Part shown: positions 50,390 to 63,942 of the stretch, in pieces
Layout of the letters: each line of letters starts with the position of its first letter
Position numbering within the stretch: the stretch's first letter is position 1
Source: Atriophallophorus winterbourni
Taxonomy: Eukaryota; Platyhelminthes; Trematoda; Plagiorchiida; Microphallidae
Assembly: GCA_013407085.1 (NCBI GenBank)
Contig: JACCGJ010020699.1
Span: 1 to 64,000 of the forward strand
Reading direction: 5' to 3'
DNA: 64,000 nt
Program-made: the position numbers and the translations under genes
The notes under the pieces: generated by a model
The model's database searches: none
The model's input: only the letters and a program-made list of their open reading frames with translations
What the model was told of the DNA's origin: nothing

Positions 50390-51464
50390 TGATTATTTTC
50401 TTTAAAAAATGTTTATTCGATCAAATGAACTCTAATTTAAAATTATCTTATGCTGGCAAAATAAGTTCATATGTATAACTTGTTTAAAGGACTTTCCAAG
50501 TACAATGTTCGTACATATTCACTGATAAACATGAGCATGTTTTATCTTGAATGAGGTTGTATAATTATTGGTCCATCCTTTGGTCGACGAGCCAGATTGT
50601 TAAAGTTAACTTTTCCAGAACGGTTGATAAACTCTTTGAGAGTTGAATTCAACAAGGCGTAGTGAAGAGCAAGAAAAATGCGCAAAGCTTACACGAAAAT
50701 ATTCGAACTTTCAGTCTAAAACTAATGCTGCAAAAACGAAACAAGATCTCGACAATGTACTTAGAAAATTTTGTTAACAACCAAAAAACCTAGTATCAAG
50801 CAGATCTAGTTTACAATACCAGTTTAAAATCGACGCACAATTTGACATAAAGGTTTAATTCTTCTGTTTAGCGTATTCTATTTTCACGCGGCAAATGAAA
50901 TTTGAAAAATCAATTCAATATAATGCTTTTTTATTTTCATGGAAGAAAAATCCATTTATATGTGTGCGTTTTGATCAAACAAAACCGGTTTCGCGTTGTT
51001 TGCACTCACCAAGTAGGGACAGTACGATCAGGCTTTGCAGGCGCTTGAAACAATGGACAAATGGTAACCAGGGACAAATGGTAACCAGGGTGCGAACTTG
51101 TATGCCACTATGGGATAAATCTGGTACGAATATCCTGCTTAATTACATATGACCCCACACGAAAATGGTGTTGAACCCCATGACCTTGAACAAAATATTC
51201 GTATTCACATGCATATTCATCACGCACTACACATGACCGGTTTCATCTTACTTGCACTCATCATGTAAGGGCAGTAAGATCCGCATGGCTTCAAACAGTG
51301 TAGACTTTACATGAAATCGGTTTCGGGGTATTTGATTTCACCTCTGTTCACACGCTATCTACAATTCGATGGATACGATTTTGTAGGTAACTGATAAATT
51401 ATATTACTATTTTCAATCCAAGACCCGGGAATTCAAATGCTTGTTTTTCATAATCACTGCCAAG
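50390..51464. other. MAP3K1 intron
   Basis: AT-rich, without recognised features. A short direct duplication ATGGTAACCAGGGACAA/ATGGTAACCAGGGT occurs near 51060. Confidence 0.4.
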
Positions 51465-51898
51465 GCACGCTTGTTCCACCATCTTCCGACCGATTCGCGA
51501 TAACAGTCCAGCTGATCCGATCCGCCTGCCTCCGAGTCTTCCGGAAGAATCCGGTGTCATGGACCAGGTCCTCCCACACGCTGAACCAATGGACAATGGA
51601 TCTGTCGCTTACGGAAGATCGCTAGTTGCCCGACAAACCGCTCTGCGTTCGGACGACTACGAGCTACCGTCTACGTTCCGACACGTCAAACACAGCCCAT
51701 TCAAAACGGTTGGACCGAGGGATTCATTGAAGTTTACGGCAACACGAGGTTCGATTGAGACTCTCGGGAAGAACGAACGTTGTGCTTTATGTTTGAAAGA
51801 ATGCCCCTGTGAAATTTCCTCGGAAAAAGTACTCACGTGTTCAAGTGATCTCACGGGACATTGTGATGCAACGTTCCACTTGAGTTGCTGTCGAGTTT
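51465..51898 (+). CDS. MAP3K1: MAP3K1 (MEKK1) exon with first half of the RING finger
   Basis: It enters at phase 2 after ctgccaag and completes an Arg codon with the previous exon. It encodes a Pro/Arg/Ser linker, then NERCALCLKECPC, VLTCSS, GHCDATFHLSCC. Zinc ligands: the CALC pair, Cys of LTC, Cys of GHC, His of TFH and Cys of LSC. This is the C4HC3-type RING of MEKK1, whose human form has C-P-I-C, V-C-E-D-G-C and H-H-x-C at the same places. It leaves at phase 1 through GTGAGT. The acceptor AAG is less usual than CAG, so the start is slightly uncertain. Confidence 0.85.
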
Positions 51899-51899
51899 G

Positions 51900-54340
51900 T
51901 GAGTTTTCATGTTCGCCAAATATTCCGTTTCTTTTGAATGCAAGTTTACGAGGCTGTAGTTATATGTTCCTAGTGATTACGACTGCAAAATTTTCAGATG
52001 GTCTTATACTTGTTGATTTCTTCTGCAGAATATTTCGCCTTTCCACTGCTATTTTTCGGTTAAATATGGAACGGTATATTGCGGTTGTAATTAATTGAAA
52101 CGGCATTACATCGGTAGCAAGTACCGAATGGTGGACTGCCATACAGCCATGGCACAATAAAATCCTAAAGAGATGAGTGAGATCGGGAATTTACATGATA
52201 CAGAACCTGTAGAAAGGCGCAGACACACCGGATGAAATGCCTACGCGGTATAGCGACAGCCGTACGTTAGTTGTCATCTACGTTAACACTCTTAAGATTT
52301 ACTGTTCCCTCATTTCCCTCAACATCAGGCTAATCTCTTCCTATTTTGCCATTGGAAATACTGCTTCAACCTATCGTGTTAATCAACCTTAAAGTTTCAT
52401 TTAGACTAGCTGATTAGGGCGAAAACGAATTCGTCGTTTGGCTTTTCCGTGTGTTTGGCCTACAAAATGTGCTATTTTTCGAGAACTAAAATAAAAACTA
52501 AAATACACACAACGATTACTAAACTGTAGCAATATTATCATGTTTAATCGATTGACTTAGGCATCTAATAACTTTAATTTCATATTTCACTTCTTTCATA
52601 TCCCTTGGGAAAAGCAATCACGAAACTTGGGTGACCGTTGAATGCTTTAACCACGCTGTCTGTAACTGTCCTTCCTTTTTCAAGACCGCATACATAATCT
52701 CAACCAGCCTCGAGCAAGTATCATTGAAAACTTGCTAGTTAGTTGGTTTTAGGGTCGGCCAAAATTCAGTTCACACTCCACTATTACACGTCCTCTAGAC
52801 ACACAAACACTTTTGTATTACACGTCACATTCCCGCGCCCATGTAACTTTACGAACCCTCGCAACAAAACACAACAACAACAACAACGGCATATCCTCCC
52901 ATTCACCTTTTGTCACGACAAAATGTTACATCGCGCGCTGACGAAGTGGATGATTCATCAGTGGGAAACATATCATTCGAAATGGGCACAATGACAAACG
53001 TGTTCGCATATTAAAATTACAAGTCACTTCTCTGTTTGTTGTTTAGCATACTTTTGTTAGTATCACTTTTCGACCCACCCACCCCCGCCTCGACCATTCA
53101 TCGTTCCACGGGTCCGAGTTTCATACACAGACGCTACAGTTATGGATACAATTGTCAGACCCTAGGATATTCGAACAATCTGTGCCTCGTCTAATTATTA
53201 TTCCACAGCAGGGACGCTGGCAACTGTGTTTCTCCAATGTCATTCATACGCACACACGAACACATGGGTATTTCGGACCAGGGCTAAAGTCTCGCTCGTA
53301 TGAGGGCGTGTGGTGCCCACCCGGCTGGCTGGCCGACATGTGTTTTGATGGCATACGAACGTAATGATCATAGCTTGACAACTATGTTTTTTAGTGTTCC
53401 TGTTCCCTCCGGTGGCAGAAAATTGGGTTCTGCGGACGGCGCCAGACCCTTGTGATTTTATTTACCAAATTTGGGTGCGATGACTAGGCGGCTCTGATTT
53501 TATGCATTTCGTGTTTTATGATGTATGCCCCCATGGTCATTGTAGATTGCTCGACTGACATGACACGAGCTTGTGGAAAAGCATCGAATTTATGGCAACA
53601 GCAGCATGAAAGGTTATTTTCACCGTATCCACTCCGACTCGGATTATATGGCCCGAATAAATGTACATTCGCTTAGAATATCCGAAATTTGAGTATTCCG
53701 AGCCAAGGAGCATCGTCAATCGCAACTTGAACAAAGTCTTCAATAGCCTGACTATCGTTGAGACTAAAGTAGATATGTGTTGGATGTACAGTACCAGTAT
53801 CTCGTTCAGTTCGTAAGGCTCCTTCCGATCTTTTTAGATCTGGTCAAACTGACAAGAAGGTGATCAAAGCTTTTTTGTTTAGGAATAGAAGAAGAAGAAG
53901 AAGAAGAATGACTTTATTCGTGTTCACGAATTTTCAGAATTATATTTACTGGAGTTCCTAGTGTGTTTCTTTGCTAATTTCACGTTCACGTCAATACCGA
54001 GCCTAAGATGGCAAAGATCACTGCCCCAACCACGTTATTGATCGGTATGTAGAATTCTCTGTACGATTTAATAGACCGACTTAAACCGTTTACTTTGTCT
54101 CACTCGATGCTATGGTCTGTATTCAATTTATGAACATGTAAGGTTGAATCGCGAATAAGGGATTGATAATCCCTCTTATCTTAGTACACCCTGTGTGCCC
54201 TTCGATCTTAGGGTGAAGATAACACACCAAGGCCATCGTTACATTTGATTCTGTTATTGCTATCGGATGTGCTATCTAATGGTATCTTATCCTTGAAATG
54301 CGTCAAGGCCGAGTCACAAAGACCTGTAGTGCTTTTTGTC
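51900..54340. other. MAP3K1 intron, first part
   Basis: No recognised gene. Contains (ACA)n near 52868-52886 and (GAA)n at 53889-53910. Confidence 0.4.
53889..53910. repeat. (GAA)n microsatellite
   Basis: Seven GAA units. Confidence 0.9.
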
Positions 54341-54349
54341 TCTGCCAAC

Positions 54350-55395
54350 CATACCCATGCTTGTTACTTGGATATGTCTAAAGCCTTTGACCGTGTTAAC
54401 CACAGCATACTGCTATAGAAATTGCAGCAGCTCTTGATGCGCGGAAGATTATCGGCCAGAATACAGGATTACTTGACTGGTAGACTCATCAGGGTTGGCG
54501 TTGTTTGGGCACTATCCAGCCCAGTAGAAATTTTAAATGGCGTACTTCAAGGCTCAGTCTTGGGGCTAATACTTTCCCTGGTGTACGTGAAAGATATATC
54601 TGGAATCGTACGCAGCTAAATCATTTTATTTGTGGATGACATCAAAATCTGGACTAGCGTGCGCACCATAAAAGACTGCTAACTTTTACAAAAAAATATC
54701 GAAGCACTTCATACAAAAAATGTAAACATGTTAAACGTCGGTAAATCCTTCGAATTCACATACTCGCTGGGATCTCAGCAACTTTCATTGGTTACGGAAG
54801 AGAAAGGATTAGAAGTAACTTGAAGTCTTTACGGCAGTGTTCTGTGGTATACAAAAAGTCCTGCCATATCTTGGCACTGCTCAGATGGATCTTCGGTAGC
54901 TTCACAAGCAGATACTCCCACGGATAATTAGCACCTATATCAGGCCAACAATGAATTCGCTGTTCAAGCATGGTCCCCATGGTTACAAAAGGACATTACC
55001 TTGCTGCGACGCGTATATCACCGCGCTATAAAACTGGTGACAAGACTATACAACAGGTCATACGAGGAGAGTATTGCAACTCTGAAGCTGTGTGACTTTT
55101 CTTACCATCGTGTCAGGAATGACTTGATCCTGCTGTTCAACATTCTGCATACAGTGGATCATCCACTTGAACACCTGTTTCATCTGCAAGAAGCACGTGG
55201 TAGCAGATCTCATGGATACAAGTTAATTATTCCACACTCTAGATCAAATTGTCGAAGGTTCTTCTTGGCTGTCCGAGTTTGTTTCATATGGAACTCTCTG
55301 CCTCACATATCATTTGTGCATCAAGCCTGAACATATTCAAGGCTGAACTTGACAAGTATTTCCTGACCAAATCCAACCGAGCACCTCAATAAATA
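54350..55395 (+). mobile_element. CR1-like LINE remnant
   Basis: Reads CYLDMSKAFDRVNHSILL (RT motif A), then ARIQDYLTGRLIRVGVV, LNGVLQGSVLGLILSLVYV (motif B), ILFVDDIKIWTSV (motif C, FVDD), LGSQQLSLVTEEK, AVQAWSPWLQKDITLLRRVY and a C-terminal FFLAVRVCFIWNSLP. Motifs A to C and the C-terminal domain are in order, with stops. Sister of the copy at 30985-32330. Confidence 0.88.
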
Positions 55396-55399
55396 AGCT

Positions 55400-56560
55400 G
55401 ACAAAACATCTTTGTTGTTTTCATGCATTCCCTGTATTTTATGCTATGGTTACTGTAACGTGTTTGCCTTTTGGACCATGAAAACTTTGAATTACTTTGA
55501 ACTTCAAAATTTTAGCCATCAAGATAAGTGCATTGATCCGACTAGATAAACACAATTCTTGCCCTTTTGTTAGAATTCCCTGTTGAAATTTAGTTAAAAT
55601 GTGAGATTCCATTCATAATGTCAAATCAATTTGAATGTGGTTACATTTTCACCACTCAGCGTTAGATCTTCCCTCGACATGAGCATCGAATAGTATCGCC
55701 GTTATGCTTCATGCAGCAGTAACAGTTCCCAAGGAGCGCATTATCGTGCTAGTATGACTCTAGCCGTGGGACATTTCTCCAAGCAATCCCGTGGTTTTGT
55801 GCACATCAACAAATTGCGCGCTGAATGAAATTAGCTGGTGTAAAAGGCACAAGGACAGTGAAATTTTCCGCGGACAGGCGTGATTGATAAATAGCCTCCA
55901 ACCCTCCGTTCTCCCATCCAGTCATACGTGACAGTAATTTGTTTGCCCACTTCGACAGCCGGGGGGAGAATCACGTGATTAACCCACACGAACATCTCGT
56001 GACTGTTGGATTGCTGGCCACCATCTCTAATGCAGTGATGAGTCAGCAACTCAAGTGCATGCGTGGTTGTGTGTGGTGTGTGCGCGATAAATGTTTGGGC
56101 GGCGGGGGGATTCTCAATGTCATGAAGTTGGGTCGGTTTGCTCGCCGTACGATACGAAACAGATATTGGACAGGCTACCTCGAATCCTGTGGGAGCGTTT
56201 GGGAATGGATCATGAAACTGAAATAAGGACCCCAGGTTTTGGAATAGGAACGTTGCATCTTGTTCAAAATTGCTAGGAACAACTGACCGATTCTTTCTTT
56301 CGATGCTTATAAATAATAAGTCATACAGGCCACCTCAAACGCTTGATAGTGAACACCTTATTTTCTTCTTATGTACATAATTTGGATATAGAAATTCCTT
56401 TTTGAAAATGTGAGCCTCCATGTTCGCGTAATCCAATAATGTTCCGTTGGATTGTTGCAGACACACGGATCTTGTATCGTGATTGTCCTCTGAAATAGTG
56501 TAAAGCAGTTACATTCTATAATGAAGTACCAGTTAAAAACAATATAATTAAGGTAGCTTA
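55400..56560. other. MAP3K1 intron, unrecognised
   Basis: Two overlapping open frames at 55831-56276 on both strands carry no recognisable domain. Confidence 0.3.
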
Positions 56561-56566
56561 ATAGTA

Positions 56567-56848
<282 letters not shown>

Positions 56849-57334
56849 AGACAGGTTCGCACGACAATTTAGCTTCGATATGTGCTGAACTGGGTCATAT
56901 CAACAGTTTCTTACTCGGCCAGCGCTCGGCAGATAACTGAGTCTGATCAACCTAAGCTTTCCTGGCACCACGTGCGATTAAGGTCACTCTAAATTAGACA
57001 ACTTATCAACCGCCTCGATATTTAGCTGTCAAGTGCACTTCATTGTCCAGTGAAATCGACCAATCAAATCTTAATGTTAAAGATGCAGTACACAATGTTG
57101 TTAACCTTGTTCATTGTGATTTGAACATCTAGGCAGATTATTAAACAACATATGGAATTCACACGCATCCATGAACGGCGATAGTGTCCTTTAGCAAGAT
57201 TATGTTTCACAAAAATATGTCTGAAATGACTGCATTTGCGTTTGATGCCAAGGAAGTAACAGCCGAAAACAAATTCGTTTACGATGTGGTACTTGCACCT
57301 TGTTCCCGTTAAAGATTCTTCAGGCTCATAGTAA

Positions 57335-57795
57335 CCCAGTGATGGATTACTCAGTGCAAGCTTAGGCACCATGGCTGAAAAAAGACATCAAGATGCTCGA
57401 GAGGATTTATCAAAGAACGACAAAAATGGTTGGCTGTCTCCTCAACCTACCATATGAGGATCGAATGGTGCATCTTAATTTGGATACACTGCCTCGCAGA
57501 CGGGTTCAATTGAATCTAAGCCTAGCTTATAAAATAATGAACTCAAAGATGCATCATATCCTCCGGTTAAGCCATGCTACACGTGCTCACCCACTGACAT
57601 TTGATATTCAACATTCTCAACGGAACTACCTTCGGTTCTGCTATTCGATGCGCGTTTGTTTCTTCTGTAACCCTCAACAGTCAGATCTTGTACAATCATC
57701 AAGTGAAAGGATTTTGAGGAACAAACTGGATATATTTATGCGTAGTAATTTCACTCTACATCCCGTTTGTATTACAAGACATTTATGCTAACGAA
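57335..57795 (+). mobile_element. CR1-like LINE C-terminal fragment
   Basis: Reads APWLKKDIKMLERIYQRTTK, MVGCLLNLPYEDRMVHLNLD, then a long open frame to 57791 with NYLRFCYSMRVCFF. The usual WNSLP motif is damaged (CNPQQ). Confidence 0.82.
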
Positions 57796-57799
57796 TATT

Positions 57800-60472
57800 T
57801 TTCAATTATACCGAGATATTACATGACATTTTTCTCTAACTACAAGAAGTGTCGATCTTCCTCAACTTCTTATACGAATATCCTATGGTGTAGTACGGCT
57901 ACAAGCTTTTTAAACCATAAATTCTTGAATCTTGAAATCAGGTACAACTGGATCCAAACTATGGGGCAGTATTTTTCAAAGTATAGATTTATCTGACCCA
58001 GGGACATTATTACTTACGACGTCGACAAATGGCTTCTAGTCCCTTTTGACCGATGTCTTGAAACATTTCGACAAAGCGCTCTAGTGAAAATATTTTGCTT
58101 CAAGCTACCACATTACACTTAATCTAAGCATCAGCTTTCGACGTTTTATTCCGCTTGAATTCTCCGACCTGTTGCTATGCCGTCAAGCAAACTCGATTTG
58201 TTTATAATCTCATTGCTCGAATGGGCGAGTTGACTGATTTACAACCTGTTCGGCGGCACCCCACTCTCCCACGTCTTTGGGAATATCACATTTCCAACGT
58301 GACGTCATGCTCCCGTGCACGCCCACCCCCCTGTTCCCGATTGAAATGATGAACATGTTCTGAAACCTGAGTCACACACGCCACCGGTCCAATGCCGTAT
58401 GACTCATCCGCATGTGGAACAGTGACGTTCGTTGAGGCTGACTGGAATGAGAAACATTTGAAACATTTGCCCTTCCGTTTTCTTAAAATCAAGCATATTA
58501 TGAGCAAATGACTCAGTTCGTATCGTGCAATGGCGGTGTGATTAATCACGATGGTTTGAAAAGTGTGGTCCTGTCGTCACGAGTCTGCTCTCGTGGATGA
58601 CTCATCGGATTTTAATAATTATGATCGAATGAATCAATTGATGAATGAATAAATAAATGAGATATGTGTATGGTTGTGTGTGTATGTGGACAGTTTAAGC
58701 GTTTACAAGGAAATCCCGCACGTATGTGTGTGTGTGTGTGTTTAAGGGACAGTGTGTTTTGCTCCTCACACGACCCGCAATTAAAAACACTAATTTCAAC
58801 TTTCGCCAACTCGGTCCGGGCATCATGTACTGAGGCCTGAGGAGCACCTGGAGCGGTTAGGCACGTTTTGTTGGGATAAGTGGTGCGCGGGGCAAGTGGG
58901 GTGGGGTGAAATGAAGCGCGCATTGAATTAGTGATGTGGAAGGAAATTTTCTAGTGGAAAATTTATCTGAGCTTACGTTCTAGCCAACTCTTTTTTCTAA
59001 TAAGTTCATTCGAAGGTGAACTATAGATCCTCGATAACCCTTCGGACTGGTCCAAGTAATGGGATTCGTAAGTGAAGCAAAATAAACAAATTTGCCGCGT
59101 CGTTTTCAGCATGGGATTTGGATTACTATTGCTTGCCCATGTGGCCATATGGTAATATCATTGCAGCATATAAAGAACAATAATCGGGCATATCTGATGA
59201 CGAAGTTGCAACTCTCCCATGTGTTTGTTGCTGAGTTTTTCTATAAAAAATACAACAAATCCTCCAGGTGGTTTTTACTAAGCTTCAACAAAGTGTACGT
59301 TCAATTCGTCCAAAGGTTGCCTGTGGCAATCCTGTGTAACATTAGTTACAATGCAGAACTTTGATAATCTCTTGTCTTGCTTTTGACTCGATTGCTCACT
59401 GCTTCGTAATACTCGGATCGTGACTTCGATGCGTCTTGACATTTGGTATAAAATCATCGGAAACCATAATCTGTTTAGGCATGGAAAAATAGACAATGCG
59501 AGTCTAAAGAAAATCGTATGACTTCAAGACCTGTGGCCAGCCCAGTCGAATAGAGTTAATAATAACGGATATAAAACTTTGAATGAAACAAATTAGGCTA
59601 GTTTGTCTTGCTTCTTATGAGCTTGTTGAGAATCATTTGTGGTTGTAACCTAGAGCTCACGCAGTAATATGCATGAAATGACAAGAAAAAGTGCTGCATA
59701 TCCATAGACTGCTAGGAGACTAGCTAACCCTTAACAATCCAGTTGAAACATGATTAAAATAGTGCACGGAAAATCGGATTCTGTGTTCACGCGGGTGTAT
59801 AAATTGCAACATAGTAGCTCTTTCCTCTTTCCAACAGTAGCTCTACTTTTGAATGCCTCGAAAAACGACACTAAACAATACACACACTGCGTAGGCAATG
59901 GGAACTCGAGCAACTAAAATGAATTTTGAGAGCATCCATTTTAACCTCATAGATGGAGCGCAGCGATGAATGATGATCAGTTTCGAAAAAGCCAAAGCTG
60001 TGTAGCAGTGGCCTTGATGTTCATTGTTGTCCATCATGTGTGACCATCAGCATTTTGCCAAAGTGCAATCAGCAGGACAAGTCATTCACGGTCCTCATCT
60101 GGGAAACCAAGGACGAAACCTTTGGAACCACCTCTGATTACTAACATTACAAGTCGCACCAAACATCAAAGATTTATTAGTACATAATTTGATTATCGTA
60201 AAATATCAAACAAGAATAAAATGATCGTTTGACGAGCAAGTATAATTAGTCACCTTCTTGCAGTAAAGGATTATCAATAACCCCACCCTTATAACTTGAT
60301 TCAGGAACTCGTTAAATTCAGTCACACAAAACGGAATAACTAGAAACGCGAACAAGTTAGCATCGAGTTAACCTGAATCAGAGCCCGGCCGGCTAAAACG
60401 TTACACAAAACTACGTAAATTTAACTCTCAATTAATACAATATTTCACAAAAGTTACAAACTTTCGTTCCAG
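57800..60472. other. MAP3K1 intron, last part
   Basis: Unrecognised sequence with a (TG)n at 58724-58741. Ends at the acceptor CTTTCGTTCCAG before the next exon. Confidence 0.4.
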
Positions 60473-60897
60473 GGTTAGAAGAAGTCATGTATGATGGAAC
60501 TGGTCCACATTGCCCGTTGTGCTTTTCCAAATGGGATTCACTACCCGTGGACTTGTGTGAATCACAAACGTCGCAAGTCCACACAATGGAAAACACAATC
60601 GTTTCAACATGTTGCATATGCCAGCCACGAAGTAGCTTTGATCTTAAACCAGTGTCTACCTTTCCTGTCGCAAAAGAACCAACAACGGCGATGAATTCTC
60701 GACAAATTCAAGTTCAATGTAAGTTTTCCCACGAGAATCCGACAGAAGGAATCGAGAGTTCACGATCGAATGAAGCACGTCCCAAAACCGAGAATGAAGG
60801 TTTGCCATCACGTACTGCTCATCTTCAAACGGCTTCAATGAATTCCAATCACCCGTATCCAGAATACGAAAATTGCGTAGCTGCCTTTTCCCTGGAA
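60473..60897 (+). CDS. MAP3K1: MAP3K1 (MEKK1) exon with second half of the RING finger
   Basis: Two bases complete the split codon to Trp and give WLEEVMYDGTGPHCPLCFSK, then W. The CPLC-x-SKW block is the last zinc-ligand pair of the MEKK1 RING, and the reading joins the exon ending at 51898 in frame. It is followed by a Ser/Thr-rich linker with a second Cys pair (CCIC) and ends AAFSLE at GTAAGT, phase 0. The RING is thus split by an 8.57 kb intron. The RING/PHD-like finger of human MEKK1 gives it E3 activity on ERK and JUN. Confidence 0.87.
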
Positions 60898-60899
60898 GT

Positions 60900-63194
60900 A
60901 AGTACTGTTCGTTCGTTTGTCAGATAAATCATTTACATGATGTTCGGGATTTTGAGTGAGAATCATTTGTGAAGTCTTCAATGACATCGCTGCATAAATT
61001 CACTTTAAAATGAATTCAAAATAAACATAATTTTGCTTCAGTTTACCTTGAAGCACACTGCCTGCCCCATGCGTCACCGTTAAATTATCATTGAATATCA
61101 GTGTAATGTACACATAGAGTATTCTTAATAGTTTTGAAATATTAATATAAATAATAGTAATAATAAAGCCGTCACGATTACTGACAAATTCGACATATAT
61201 TCTAAAAAAATTGGGATAAGAACTCCAAAAACCAGGCCAGTTACCTGCGACAAAATAATGTTTGGTACCAAACAGTCTTAGAAAACAACAGGATTTACTA
61301 AAGAATGGCAAAGGAATTGTTACAATACCATCGACTAAATCTAATGAAATTTTGATAACGCATAGAATGACATTATTCATACAACTTTCGACATTGCACC
61401 TTTCCATGTCAATTCCATTGAATAAATGGGGAATTAAGCATGCTTTCGGAAAAAGTGTTTAAAACAAAACCACAACTGAAACAGATTCTGTGCGTTGTCT
61501 ATCGGAGTAAGTAACCTCAGCGTTGTCAGTCCTCTAGATAGCAATTAGACAACTGGCCGACACAATCTACAGCTAATTTAGCGTCGTTGACCTTCTTACC
61601 CTCATGACAAGAACGAAACTTTATACCCTTGATCCGATGCCGTTCTGGGTCAATATTTTTCCTCGTACACTTATCGGTTAAGATTTTTACAGGCTAAATG
61701 TGGTGTTCATGAACAGCTGCTATCTATACAATGCTCCCATTTGAAACTGGCCTGCAACAAGGGCTCCCATAAACCCAGAGGAACTGCTCTGACTGGCAAA
61801 AATAAGGAATACGGTGAGTAGCAGGTGCTTTGAAACCATTTTACTTCGAACTGATGGAATCCGTCATTCTGACGGCAGTGAAACCATGATTATAAGCCGC
61901 CAGTGTCTTGCAGAAAACCCGATTTCGGGGAAGCTTCCCCAGTTAAGCCCGTAGTTAAATAACCAGTACAAAGCGCTCTCTTCTAGTCAACTAATCTCAG
62001 TTTTTGTATGCTACACTTCTATGTAGAAAGGCCAGAGATTTGCACGATTCGATGAATTCGTGTAGGGTTTATTCTTCTCTAAAATTCAATGGCAGTGAAC
62101 TACTTTGGGGCCGGTAAATGGATGCCAAATGTTCTGGATTTCCTATTGCTGGATAAGGTTAAAAATCTCCTATCGGTCATCGGTCTCCAAGTTTGCTTAA
62201 ACGTAAACATATTACAATCATTCCCACTCCAGTATACGACAGAACTAATTGTTTTGATTCACAGTACATATAGAATTTCATGACGTTCATCCAATTTCGA
62301 CGTCTTCAATCAATAACGCAAAATTTGTTTAATTAAATACCGATACAGTTTTTTCTAACATTTTACTAAGATAATAATATTTTCATCCCACGGTATCTGA
62401 AAATGCATATTCACTTAGGCTATGCTGTATGATTTGGTCATTTACCATCAAATAGGGTTCTTGGGCGTTTCATTCCGGGAGAGCTCAGAACTGCTATAAA
62501 ATCACAAAGAACAAAGCTTTTAAAATATTGCATAGAGGTGACGCACGCTTGGATTTTATTACTCCATTATCTAGACTTCGTTAGCGTTCACTTATGACTG
62601 GAGGAGTAAAGCGTTGTTTATTTCAGCTGATTAAATTGTGGATTTTCTCCCACGAAAACCCGTTCCGTTCAGTGTGCTACTGCAAATTTACTGTTTTACT
62701 CAGTGACAGTGATCTAGAATACTTGTAGGGAGTTTCATCAATGCAACGTCAATTCAGGCAAATTGCTGGCTTGGAAATTGTGTTTTGCGGTGCAAGTGAC
62801 AATCGTGTTGTATCCTTCGTATTTCTTGATGGATTAACCAGGGTGGTGGATTTAGATTAAACCCAAATGAATACGACTCCCTTTGAGCAATGATGATCCT
62901 ATATAAACTGCACACAGCACAGTACACAGATATTCAACTACTAAGAAAGCACTATGTAGATCATGTGCATCCGAAAATAATACAATGGTGTCTGAAAGTC
63001 TCAATAAATACATTTTGAAAACAACCCAATTAATTTCCGTGCTTTACAATGGTGCGAAAGTTGCCAATAGAAATGTTTGCTTTGCGATTGATACAATGAG
63101 ATAACCCATGTGTGTTTATTTTTACAAGTGCCTACTAACAAGTAGTCCAGTAATCGTTTTGTTTTCACAAACTCTTCCATTCATTGTCATCCAG
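60900..63194. other. MAP3K1 intron
   Basis: No recognised element. Short open frames at 61000-61462 on both strands lack domains. Ends at acceptor TCATTGTCATCCAG. Confidence 0.4.
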
Positions 63195-63461
63195 ATCGCT
63201 GACGGTATCGCATCCAGACATTCAGCTGCTATTCGCCAGCAGGCGTTACAACAGGCTGCTCAGTGCACTGTTAACCGTATTCTATCGGCAAGACAACGGT
63301 ATCAGCAGAATATGGTCACTACAAAAAGTCAAACAAAGGAAGCTCAACCGGTTCCAGCGAATGTTCCGCCAATCGCCGAACTCGATTGCCTCCGAGTGAT
63401 GCTTCGTCTGATTCAATACCTCCTGGATGATCCAGTGGATGCAGTGTTTATTGACGCTCTG
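63195..63461 (+). CDS. MAP3K1: MAP3K1 (MEKK1) exon, start of the HEAT/TOG region
   Basis: An 89-codon exon, phase 0 at both ends, following AAFSLE directly: IADGIASRHSAAIRQQALQQ, then LDCLRVMLRLIQYLLDDPVD, AVFIDAL. Two amphipathic helical repeats separated by a polar loop match the start of the MEKK1 helical domain (E-L-V-x-x-L-F-S-R-N-W-N-V-R-E-x-A-L and, after a Ser-rich loop, V-x-x-x-C-x-V-L-S-M-V-x-x-D-P-V-x-K-V-Y-V-A-A-L). A GTAAGT donor follows. The remaining helical domain and the kinase domain lie to the right. Confidence 0.8.
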
Positions 63462-63659
63462 GTAAGTATTCTGTTTTCCAGAGAAAATTGTATTTGGATG
63501 TCAGTCAACCAGCCAGGAACTTGCGTTCCCGGTTTGCGAAACGATTTCGTGGTCTCGGTTCTTAACTTCTGATTTGGAGAATAAATTATCACTCAAAACC
63601 CTTTAGAATATTTGAAATTAGTTTTCATTACTGCACAACTGTTTCAACAGCTTTAATTT

Positions 63660-63911
63660 CTTTCTTTCTCAATTTACCATTGATTAATAATGACAAACCT
63701 CCCAATTATATATCATTTGATATGCGGTTGCTTCACACGAAATTCGGAATCGAACATGATCGCATTCGTACAAAGTTTAATGTTCGATTGTCCCAATGTA
63801 TTGCGGACTTGTCTGTATTCGACATTTTGCAAACTATTTCGATTTGGCGCCCTCAACTACGATTAGATCTCGTTGTTTTTCCTCCGAATCCAAAATCCAA
63901 AGGTTGGTGAT
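63660..63911 (+). other. Open frame of unknown nature downstream of MAP3K1 exon
   Basis: About 75 codons with protein-like composition (FDMRLLHTKFGIEHDRIRTK, then LSVFDILQTISIWRPQLRLD). It does not look like the next MEKK1 segment, and no acceptor in matching phase was clear. Possibly an old mobile-element piece or an alternative exon. Confidence 0.3.
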
Positions 63912-63942
63912 CAAAAGTGCACAAAGATGAACGTGGATGCAT

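Noticed and set aside
53152..53364. 70-codon frame on the + strand in a MAP3K1 intron
   Set aside because: No domain, no suitable splice sites and no family resemblance.
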